NCBI RefSeq assembly: GCF_018687715.1
Contig: NC_056752.1
Location: 14,480,001-14,544,000 of the forward strand
Source of the DNA: Carya illinoinensis
Taxonomy: Eukaryota > Streptophyta > Magnoliopsida > Fagales > Juglandaceae
Direction of reading: 5' to 3'
DNA: 64,000 nucleotides
Of this stretch, positions 11,858 to 20,718 are shown piece after piece (the first letter of the stretch is position 1; each line of letters opens with the position of its first letter). A model generated the notes under the pieces. The model was not told the DNA's origin, did not search any database, and worked only from the letters and a program-made list of their open reading frames with translations. The translations under genes were made by a program, and so were the position numbers.

Positions 11858-11875
11858 TGGTTCCGTTGTTGGAAA
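11858..11875 (+). promoter_or_regulatory. Degenerate tRNA-Asp-type primer binding site
   Basis: TGGTTCCGTTGTTGGAAA matches 12 of 18 bases of the TGGCGCCGTTGCCGGGGA site, which is complementary to plant tRNA-Asp and typical of Athila-type elements. Five of the six differences are C-to-T or G-to-A, as in methylation decay. It lies 5 bp beyond the LTR end. Confidence 0.75.
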
Positions 11876-12022
11876 GACAGTAGAAGAATTGTGAGATAGT
11901 TTTTCTTTTCAGCAGTTTGTAAAGGCGGTAACTCCGTTCCCTCTTTTAGTTTGCTGCATCTTTATTTTATTTTCTTTTTCCTTTTTTTGTTTTTTTTAAT
12001 GTTGCATTTTTCTCTACCTTGA

Positions 12023-13792
12023 ATGCATAGGTATAGAGACGCCTTGGGTCAATTTGCTTGTAGACCTTTATTAGAGTCAGAGTCAGAGCCTAATTTTTCT
12101 AATCATTTGTTTGATAATTTTTCTAATTCTGAGGAAATGAGTGAATACGAAGATCAACCCAATAGGATCCTTCAGGATTACCTCCACCCTACACGCACAG
12201 CCACACCATCATGCATTATGTTTCCAGCTAATACTCGTCAATTGGATTTTAAAATAGGGATGATACAGTTATTCTCTACTTTTCATAATTTGGAAAATGA
12301 AAATCCATATGTGCACATTAGGGAGTTTGAGGAAGTAGTTGCGATTTTTCATAATCAAAATGCAACTGATGACATTGTGAGACTTGAGTTCTTTCCTTTC
12401 TCTTTGAAGGATAGAGCTAAGAGTTGGCTATACTCATTGAGACCACGATCTATTGGGTCATGGAATGAGATGACTCAGATCTTCTTTAATAAATATTTTC
12501 CCCAACATAAGACTAATGCTTTAAAAAGGCAAATCTCCATCTTTGCACAAAATGACAGTGAGACTTTCTATCAGTCTTGGGAGAGATTTAAGGAGCTATT
12601 GAGTATGTGTCTTCACTATGGGTATGAGAATTGTCACTTAGTGAGCTACTTTTATGAGGGAGTTACACCTAGAGAGCGTCAATTTGTGGAGATGACGTGT
12701 AATGGTGAGTTCTTACAGAAAAATCCTGATGAGGCCATAGAATACCTCAATGAACTTGATTAAAAAGCTCATACTTGGACTGGACCTAGTGCTAATAAGA
12801 GCACAAATAGGTCACGACCTGCAGGAAACCTAAATGGTGGTGGAATTTACCATCTCAGGGAAGAGGATAACCTAAAGACTAAAGTTGAGATGCTCACTAG
12901 GGAACTAAAGGTGTTGAAGACTAAGGACTTAAAGCCAACACACGTGGCTAATCATGCAGAGTCTTTTGGACCATGTTTTGTATGTGGGGGGATAGATCAT
13001 ATTGCCAAAGAGTGTCCCACATTTGCTGAGATGAGAGGGATGTATGAGGAACAATGTAATGCCTTAGGTATGTACATAAAACCTGTTGCACCTTTCTCTG
13101 ATACCTACAATCCTGAGTGGGGTAATCACCTCAATTTTAGTTGAAAATCTGAAAACCAGCAGCCTACACAACCCCCTAGATCATATCATACACCTTTATC
13201 TTCTAGGAGTCCTTTAGAAGACACTTTGCATACTTTTATTGAGGCACACAGTAAAACTAATCAAAAGTTTGAATCTTTGATTAAGGAGATTGTTGAAGAA
13301 AACAAAGAGATAAAGAGTCATATATCCAAGATAATGAGCTCCTTGAGTGTGAATGAGTGTGGCAAGTTTCCTTCTCAAGCTCAATCTGCACCCCAAGGTC
13401 AGCATATGGCACAAAAAAATTTGAAAGAGGTCAATGCCATTGTGACAAGAAGTGGTAAGTCCTTACACATCCCAACAACTGATAAGCCAAAGGATATTGA
13501 AGATGAACAAAGCAATGATAGTACCGAGTTCCCCAAGGATGCCGAGGTAATCAAGAGTCCAGTTAAGGTACCATTTCCTCAAGTTTTAAAATTTGGTATG
13601 CGAACTTTGGATCCTAGTAATGAAATCTTTGAGAATCTCAGGCAGGTAAAGATTAACCTTCCTCTTTTGCATGTTATTAAACAAGTTCCCACTTATACAA
13701 AAGTTCTTAAAGATTCGTGTATAGCTAAGAGGAAGCACCATGTTAAGAAGACATCATTTCTGATAGAGCAAGTTAGTGCTCTAATTGAATAG
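12023..13792 (+). pseudogene. gag of the Athila/Tat-type element (broken)
   Basis: This encodes the capsid/nucleocapsid region that would package element RNA. The first segment (to a TAA at 12,761) holds a Retrotrans_gag domain, with the motifs FPFSLKDRAKSWLYSL, FFNKYFPQHKT and SWERFKELLSMCLHYGY. After that stop the same frame continues into a zinc knuckle, CFVCGGIDHIAKECP (CX2CX4HX4C), at about 12,970-13,015. A TGA at 13,142 and a TAG at 13,790 interrupt it again. The C-terminal part contains EVNAIVTRSGK and PFPQVL motifs seen before the protease in this lineage. Three in-frame stops rule out a full-length product. The start at 12,023 is the first ATG of the open segment and may be internal. 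Confidence 0.85.
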
Positions 13793-13799
13793 CAAATTC

Positions 13800-14324
13800 C
13801 TCCTAAACAAGGTTCTTGGTTGTCCAACGATTGCATGTAGTATTAGGAATCATGAGTTTGGACAAGCCTTGCTAGATTTAGGAGCTAGTGTTAATTTGAT
13901 GCCTTATTCCATTTATTTGCAGCTTGGTTTGGGTGAAATTAAGCCTACCTCTGTTGTGCTTCAGTTGGCTGATCATTCAGTTAAGAAACCGAGAAGGATA
14001 GTTGAGGATGTTTTGATCCAAATTAACAAGTTTTATTATCCTGTTGATTTCTTAATTTTGGACACTCAATCAGTTGTTAAGTCTAACTCTAAGGTTCCTC
14101 TCATATTAGGTAGACATTTCCTTGCTACGGCTAATGCACTTATAAATTGCAGGAATGAGTTGATGAAGTTATCTTTTGAAAACATGACCATGGAGGTCAA
14201 CATTTTTCATATTGAGAAACAGCCAACAGATGACGAGTACCACCAAACGTACATGATTAACGCACTCATAAATAAGGGAGTTCACACAACTCATGATTTT
14301 GATTCCTTGAATACTCCCTTGTGA
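13800..14324 (+). pseudogene. Retropepsin-like protease of the Athila/Tat-type element
   Basis: A frame shift between about 13,795 and 13,830 separates this from gag. The protease carries ALLDLGASVNLMPYSIYLQL, where DLGAS replaces the classical DTGAS, a form I know from Athila/Tat elements. It also has the downstream flap region and the closing motif PLILGRHFLATANALINC. It would be an aspartic protease acting as a dimer inside the particle to process the polyprotein. It ends at 14,324, and no reverse transcriptase follows. Confidence 0.8.
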
Positions 14325-14399
14325 ATTCTGAGTTTGATACTATTAGTAATTCATCTGATGTTATTGATATTTGTATTATTTTTTATGAAACTCAGGATT

Positions 14400-14814
14400 A
14401 TGGCACACAGGCTTGGCAACAGAAATTTGAGGAGTTGCCTAAGAAAGGTGGAAAATAGATTCTTGTAAGTATGAAAGCATCAAGAGTTAAATTGAAACCT
14501 TTGTCTAAGTCTAAAGTCTATAAGGTTAAAATGAAAACGTTTCATGATAAAAATAATCTTAGGAAGAGGTTTGAACCTAATGACCGAATATACTATATGA
14601 TTTTGGATTTCACAAGCATCAAGGAAAACTTTGGTTTAGGTGGACTAACCCATTTGTAGTGAAAAATATTTTTGAAAATGGAGCTATAAAAATAGAAGAT
14701 CCTAAGGATGGTCGGATCTTTAAAGTAAATGGTCAATGCCTTAAAGTATTAATTGATAGGCAAGTTCCGGAAGTGGAAGACACTCCACTTGTGGCTCTAG
14801 TCTATCAACCTTGA
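14400..14814 (+). pseudogene. Integrase C-terminal remnant fused after a pol deletion
   Basis: The text after the protease passes from a pre-RT linker (FEELPKKGGK, then VKLKPL at about 14,490-14,505) straight to the end of integrase. The integrase remnant shows KTFHDKNNLRKRFEPNDR (about 14,533-14,590), then pieces equivalent to GPFIVKNIFENGAIKIEDPK and VNGQCLKV, and a stop at 14,812-14,814. Reverse transcriptase, RNase H and the integrase zinc and catalytic domains are absent. A frame break lies near 14,600. The copy cannot mobilise itself; whether it could have been mobilised in trans is unknown. Confidence 0.7.
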
Positions 14815-16039
14815 CCACACCACCCAAGTATGTTTTTCTTTATTTATTTTATTTTTCTTTGTTTTACTTTTGTTTCTCTTTTTTTTTCTTCTTTTTCTTT
14901 TTATTTTTTTTGCTGTTGTTTTCTTTGTTTTTGTTTATAGGTTAGTTTTATTCTATCAGTTCAAGTTACCATCTTTGGTGCGTAGCGAGCTACCCAAGTC
15001 ACTCATCAGGTATATTCTACCATTTTCAGTTACTCCCCATTCAATTTTGGTTCTTAAACATTGAGAACAATGTTTCATTTAAGTTGGGAGGTGGTGGTGC
15101 AAATTCAGTATTTAAAATGTTTGTTGGAATTCTATGACATATTTTCATGTGTTAATTTTTTTTTTTTTAATTTGCATCAGACGTGCATTATTTTCACATG
15201 AGTACTTATTCTCATTCATAGCCATCTTCATGAATTCACCAAACCCACCATAATCATTTTTGCTGAAGCATTCACAAAACCATTAATGCACTTATCCAAG
15301 CTTTGTGGTAAGATGGTGGTTTGACACATGTAGCTAGAAAACTCTTTTGCTTAAAGTATTCATCTGAGTTTAGAGAGGATTGAGAGCATACAAATGCAAT
15401 AAATTGTGATAAGCGTTTATTGATCTGTTGAATTGGGCATTTCTTTTGAGAATATCATTATATGATTTGTGGTACAATGGTAGATATATTTGGGATATGA
15501 CGAAGGTCAACTTAGGATTAACGTTTGAACCTTTCAAGCTATCCATTTTCATCATAGACTCTTAGTAGCCAACTTTGAACCAATAAACACACGTAACTTT
15601 TTCTTTTCATATGCCCATATTATTCATGCCTCTCCACATTGGAATATAACCTATACACTGATTTTCTTACCCTTTTTACTTCAAAGTGTATACTAGGTGT
15701 GGAAGTTGTATTATCTTTCTTTTATTTTATCATTTTCAATTAAAAAAATAAGAAGAAGATGACAAAAAAAGAGAAGAGTACAAGTTGCAAAGTATTTAAT
15801 TGAGTGAGCTCCGAAAAAAAAAATGTTGGTAGAAATGGAAAGAATACAAAAGTGGCATGTGTTAGTCCATTAAATTGTTAAAAAAAAAAGAAGAGAAGAA
15901 GAAGGAAAAGCATTATTATTTGATGATCTGAAAAGTTGGAGAGTACATCAAGTGAGAAGTGTGGTCTATTGAGATATTTAATCAAATTCCCTTTGTATGT
16001 ACTTGGAAGTTTTTGAATCACTTTCATCCTTTTTTTTCC
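14815..16039 (+). other. 3' noncoding region of the Athila/Tat-type element, truncated
   Basis: It begins with T-rich tracts (14,835-14,935), then TTGAGAACAATGTTTCATTT and TTAAGTTGGGAGGTGGTGG near 15,061-15,100, a purine-rich stretch typical after Athila/Tat coding regions. The remainder is AT-rich with no coding region. It stops at 16,039, where the repeat copy starting ATAAGGCAG begins; the expected 3' LTR is missing. Confidence 0.6.
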
Positions 16040-16760
16040 ATAAGGCAGCTTACCCAACCAAAACAGAGGGCACAAAGCAAGAGCAAGCAGAGCATGAAAG
16101 AGTTGGGTTGGTTCGGTGGTGAGTGGCACAGCTGAATGGTTGAGAAATAGAGAGGAAGAGATGAGAGAGGGAGCAAACTAAAAGAGAAAGAACGGAGAAA
16201 GAGACAGAGGAGGAAGGCTCAGTTCGGGCTTACTAAGAGGAGTACAGCAGATCTGGGGTGGCACTCATGTACTGTCGTGGCTTCAAGGTTGAACAGCAGG
16301 GCGGTAGTGGAAGCTGCACACAACGGCTGTAGTGCTTTGTTTTGGTGGCTACAAGGATGGCTATGGTGGCTAAGCATCTTGTCATATGGGTTGGAAAGTG
16401 TGGAGGAAAAATTGGATGTGGTGGTTTAGCTGTGGGTTCCTACGGTGATGCGTTGGCTAGGCAACGAAGATCTTGGCAGCGTTTGTAGTGGATATGCCCC
16501 ACGATGGTGCAGCTTGGCTATTGGCTGTGCGTGTGAAGCTAACACAGTGGCTGGGCTATTTTCATGGTAGTGTACAATGCCTTGAATCAGTGTAGAAGAA
16601 CAGGGTGCTATTTGGAGGCAGGGTTGTTCTGTACGTAGAGGGAAATTACGGCTTGAGGTTTCTTCATGCAGGAAAATCTAACCGTAGTATAAATAGGGAA
16701 CTAAAAAAAAAAAAAAACCCTAGGGAAAGAGACGTGTATGGGTGTGGTGGACGGGGAAGG
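16040..16760 (+). repeat. Long direct repeat, copy 2 (chromovirus-like LTR segment)
   Basis: It matches 9,810-10,488 along its length and includes the TATAAATAGGG box (about 16,690-16,700) followed by AAACCCTAGGG. After GACGGGGAAGG it continues as CAACCCTAGAG, which should be the uninterrupted LTR sequence that the Athila-type insertion split in copy 1. The left edge is abrupt. Confidence 0.85.
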
Positions 16761-17964
16761 CAACCCTAGAGATATTGATGGGAGAAAAACTAAATGTATA
16801 TCGGAAATACTAATTGTTTGTCGAATATAGAGGAAAAAGATACGCACATGGAAGGAAAACATGTGTAATAAAAGGAACCATACACTCTAGAGATACAAAC
16901 GTGCATGCGAAGGACGTGGACACCATGAAGCCATGCATGCAAGGGAACCTGCACAACGAGAAGTCTGCTTGATCTCACGAGCTTGGGCTTTTGGGTGATC
17001 GGGTAAGATTCATTTCAAAATATATGTGCCCACAGTTTGGATAGTGAATGAAATTTATAAAAGAGCTATTTCTTAAATTTTTAGACTATGACTCAAACTA
17101 AAAAATAATAATTCAACTTGTTTAAAAAAAATATCTCGGCCCCTAAAAAGATTTGTAAACTAGATATTGAACCCAAAGTAAAATCTTAAACTATCAAAAC
17201 AGAGATTTTAGGCCTGTAGTCTATATTTTTACTACTTATTTGAAAACTCAAATGACCTTTTCGCGCATATATATATATATATAGAAAAATTTTGGAAGCA
17301 GCTTAGCACTGGACCCAAGTATTACAATAGCCCCAGTTATTCCAAATACCCCCTTGCTGATCATCTCCTGCCTCATCTACTTAACCTTTGGCTCATCATC
17401 CTTTTCCTGGCTCATCTTCTAGCTCATCATCTGGTTCTGCCTTTCATGTTCTATTGGCCTGTACACTTCTTCATCCTCTCCCAAGTCCTCTTTTGGATCA
17501 TCTTCCGGGGGTCCTCCTCCTCTGGACCTTCTTCAAAACCTTCCTGAGATCTAGGTTGTCTTTCAGCTCGTCATTATCTTCTTCCTGGTTATCTTTTAGT
17601 TTGTCACCTTCCTCTTGTTCCACCTTTGCCTTTTCTTAATCTTCCTGGTTATTTTTTCTCTGTAAGATTTTATGATAGAATACTTTGAGAGAAAGAGTAC
17701 AATGAATATTCAAGTTTTGGATGGCCATATATATATATAAGAAAATATGAGGTCGAAGAAAAAGAAAATGTGGGTCGTGACACGAGCAAGAACAGAAAGA
17801 GGAATTTCCTTCTATTAAGCTAAGCAAGCCGAGTCTAACCACACAAAAATAACCACCGTCTCCAAAGTATGTACACCCCGGGGACAGTAACGGAGATGTA
17901 CGTTGGTACCAGCATGTTGTACTTATTGAGCAATATCAATGATGAAATGGCACATTTTATGTCC
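16761..17964. other. Unassigned DNA, probably LTR continuation then intergenic
   Basis: The first few hundred bases are likely the R/U5 continuation of the LTR segment ending at 16,760, though no end could be defined. An (AT)n run lies at about 17,263-17,282. At 17,388-17,640 a serine-rich plus-strand ORF is the reverse of an acidic, Glu/Asp-rich minus-strand reading (EEGDKLKDNQEEDNDELKDN). It is broken by stops and not recognisable. Confidence 0.4.
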
Positions 17965-18190
17965 GAAAAATAATAGAATTATTTTATTATTTATTTACTA
18001 CTTATTTTATATTTGATTTTTTTTTTAATTTTTTATTTTGCTTAATAGTTAAGGAAGTAATTATTAGTAAAATTATATATTTTTAAATTTTTTTCTTAAT
18101 GGTTAAGGATGTTAAAAAAAATTAAAAGAAAATGATAAAAAAATAAAAAAATTTCTAATATATTATAAATAGTAAATAGATAATAATAAG
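17965..18190. mobile_element. AT-rich fold-back MITE
   Basis: The ends are inverted: ATTATTTATTTACTACTTAT on the left and the reverse complement of ATAAATAGTAAATAGATAATAATAAG on the right. The core has two CTTAAT(A/G)GTTAAGGA blocks (about 18,040 and 18,103). The same core motif appears at 18,382 and 28,341. No target duplication was defined. Confidence 0.5.
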
Positions 18191-18329
18191 ATAGTAAGTC
18201 TATCACTATCTTTTCTGTCCATGGCAATGGGAGTTCTAATAACAGGAGCAGTAACAGTAGTAGCAATTAAAGTAATCGGATTTCACATATATTCATGCAT
18301 CTCGTTATGGTATATGTTCAAAATAGAAA

Positions 18330-18530
18330 AAAGCTAATATGCCTACTCAAGCGTACTGCTAAGCCAATTTTTTTTTTTTTATACTTAATAATTAAAGAAG
18401 TGATTTTAAGTATATTGATATATTTTTTTATTTTTTAAAAATATTTAAATCTATTTAAAAAATATAAACAAAAATAAAAAAAACAAGCGCCTAGCGATCA
18501 AATGAAAAGATGTTACTTAAGCACCATAGT
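18330..18530. mobile_element. MITE with CTTAATAATTAAAGAAGTG core
   Basis: It has a T-tract, CTTAATAATTAAAGAAGTG, a stretch of T/A homopolymers and then AAACAAGCGCCTAGCG. This resembles the elements at 17,965-18,190 and 28,320-28,445 in order of motifs. Ends are approximate. Confidence 0.4.
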
Positions 18531-18789
18531 AGCCCGCTCCTTCAAAATATAAATGCTCGACAGAATATAAATAAACTAAAGATCATCATGTGGAAATAAA
18601 AACATCACATGTTATTTATCAAAATTGGAACAATATAACCAGCATCACGTATATAAATATTGGCATAATAAGTCTCACATTATTTAAATATGATTATTGT
18701 ATTGTCTTAACTACCTATATAAAGAGGTTGGCGTAGAATGTCAAGGCAATCTAATAACTGAAATATAATTTCAAGTATTTAATAAATTG

Positions 18790-18963
18790 TATAATATAGA
18801 TATATATATATATATAAACAATATTTTTTTTTTATGTATGTGGAGTGGGGTGCGGGGCGGGGCCTTGCTGGGGTCTTTCCACCTCTGCCCTCGTTGGGCA
18901 TTAACCCTACGAGATGGGGTGGATGGGGCGGGTAGCAGGATACGGCTCCATTGCCCACCCTTA
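18790..18963. mobile_element. Right half of a GC-armed hAT-type MITE
   Basis: An (AT)n run and AT-rich core pass into a GC-rich arm (GGGGTGCGGGGCGGGGCC at about 18,847) and end GCCCACCCTTA at 18,963. This is the architecture of the right half of the element at 50,541-51,301, which ends GCCCACCCCTA. The left arm and a target duplication were not found, so it is truncated. Confidence 0.5.
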
Positions 18964-19039
18964 ATATGAGGGGGCTAAATGAAACAGTGCACTTTAGCTT
19001 TTAATTTTTTTTTTTCTTCTTTTCAATTGGGTTATGACT

Positions 19040-19175
19040 ATGAGATATGCTAAATAGCAGTCTCACATCCAACACATCAGAATTTTTGAAGTGTAAAATA
19101 AAAGATAGTAAAAGAATAAAATCACATATTTAAATGGTGTGAAAAAGTGTGAGACTGCCGTGTAGAATTTTTATA
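19040..19175. mobile_element. MITE with CAGTCTCACA inverted ends
   Basis: The left arm reads GCTAAATAGCAGTCTCACAT. The reverse complement of the right arm reads TTCTACACGGCAGTCTCACA. Between them is an AT-rich spacer without coding potential. It lies about 1.5 kb upstream of the kinase start codon. Confidence 0.5.
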
Positions 19176-19689
19176 TAAATATATGCTATTAAACCAAAAA
19201 TACTAAAATATTTTTTGTTAAGTCATGTAACCTAAAAATATGTTGTAAATCAACTGTACAATATAAATGTAATATTTGTCCAAATAACATAATCAGTATC
19301 TGAATTGAATTGAATCTAGACCCATTTTTACGACCTTACCGAAAATTGACGAACGATATTCACTTATCATTTAGATTAAAAAAAAAAAACAGGTTTAATA
19401 ATCATTAAGGTTTACTGGATCCCCAATTTAAAAAACAAAATGATGGGTTTAATTTTTTTTTTTATTTTATTACGCAAACAAGTTAATATAGAGGGGAAAA
19501 GATCAACTCTTGTGAACCTAGGGATTGTAAATATAATTGAGAGAGTTACATAAAATGAATCCTACTAAATTTATTATTACTTTTTATAATTTGAAGATTA
19601 GTAATAAATACTCAATAAATATTACAGGTTACAATTCATTTCTCTATTTATTTTTTATTTGAGATTTAAAAAATAATAATTATATTATA

Positions 19690-19825
19690 TACAATCACTT
19701 TTACATATTATTTATATATTCTACTGATATGATTCATTAAAATAGTTATTTTATATTAAATAAAATAACGCAACCAATCATATTAGTAAAATATATAAAA
19801 ATTAAAAAATAACTGTAAAAAAATT
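19690..19825. mobile_element. Fold-back MITE upstream of the kinase gene
   Basis: The two halves are long imperfect inverted copies. The left runs TTTTACATATTATTTATATA into CTACTGATATGATTCATT. The reverse complement of the right runs TTTTACAGTTATTTTTTAAT into TTACTAATATGATTGGTT. The sequence could fold into a hairpin of about 60 bp. It lies roughly 0.9-1.0 kb upstream of the WNK start codon. Confidence 0.6.
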
Positions 19826-19959
19826 TTTTAAAAATAAAAATCTTCATCAGTATGTTATTTAATATTGAGCGGTTTGATTTACAGCCAGGAAAATAATCAC
19901 TAAATAAATTTTGTTAGAAAACAAACAATCCATTGGTAATAAATAAATGATTAGATTTG

Positions 19960-20718
19960 CAGTGATTTTCTTTAAGAGGTAAATCCAATTCGATAGAGAG
20001 TTACCAACCAATTTTAAAGGACGTGTAAACGAACGAGGCGACGTCGTATTGAATAACTATGTATTCTCCGCACCTGTTGGTTACGAACCATCCAAGTGTT
20101 TGTTCCGACCTTCTCTTACGCACCTCCCGCTTCTTCAACCTCGTTTCCTCTCATTCCCAACAACTTCCCCCACCGCCCCTCTCTGTCTCTCTTTCTCTCT
20201 TTCTCCTTCTGCCACAAACTCATTTGGTTTCTGCTTTGTTTTCTGCTTTTTTTAAGAAGTCCATTTGCACCTCATTGGGTGAATCCTTCTTTTTGTTTCC
20301 AACTTTTTTGGGCATTGTTTTCTTTTTTCTTGGGGGGAATTTTTGGGGTGAAGACAATGATAATTAAGAGCTGGGTCCTGTTAGGATTGATGCGAGGATG
20401 ACTAAAATGCGTGGCATGGAATTTGGGGTGGTGAATTCAACTTCAGTTTCACGTACGGCGGGTTCATGGCCTCAATCCTCTGTCCTCGAATGGCGATTCC
20501 ACTCGCAGTCGGCATTCGAGTCTTTCTGCATTGCCTCCGAAGCCTTCTCAGATCATCTTCGTTGTCAATTTCTTCTCGGGCTTGATCTGCGGCGATTGCT
20601 TTGATTGTCCGTGGTGGAAGAAGAAAAGAAAAGGTTAGATTGCCTACAATTGAAAATCGGGAGAGAAGAAACTTTTTAAATCTTTCTTGTTCTGCTAGGG
20701 GTTTTGGTCTTGGTAGGA
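19960..20718 (+). promoter_or_regulatory. Promoter-proximal region and 5' leader of the WNK gene
   Basis: A GACGTC palindrome (about 20,037) and a CT-rich stretch (20,160-20,215) of the kind found near plant transcription starts precede the coding exon. The transcription start is not determined. The leader contains upstream ATGs, including one that opens a 68-codon frame (20,398-20,604). The reading frame of the kinase is closed upstream by a TAA at 20,677-20,679, with no other ATG between, which fixes the start at 20,719. Confidence 0.5.
20398..20604 (+). other. Possible upstream ORF in the WNK leader
   Basis: ATG at 20,398 opens 68 codons ending at 20,604, 114 bp before the kinase ATG. The peptide has no recognised domain. 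If the leader is transcribed without splicing here, it could lower translation of the kinase. It could equally be chance, and conservation cannot be judged from one sequence. Confidence 0.3.

Noticed and set aside
17388..17639. Serine-rich ORF, or its acidic reverse reading, as a gene
   Set aside because: The acidic minus-strand reading is broken by stops and shifts, and the plus-strand ORF is low-complexity.
20049..20401. Three overlapping plus-strand ORFs before the WNK leader
   Set aside because: All three frames of a CT-rich segment are open at once, which points to composition rather than coding.
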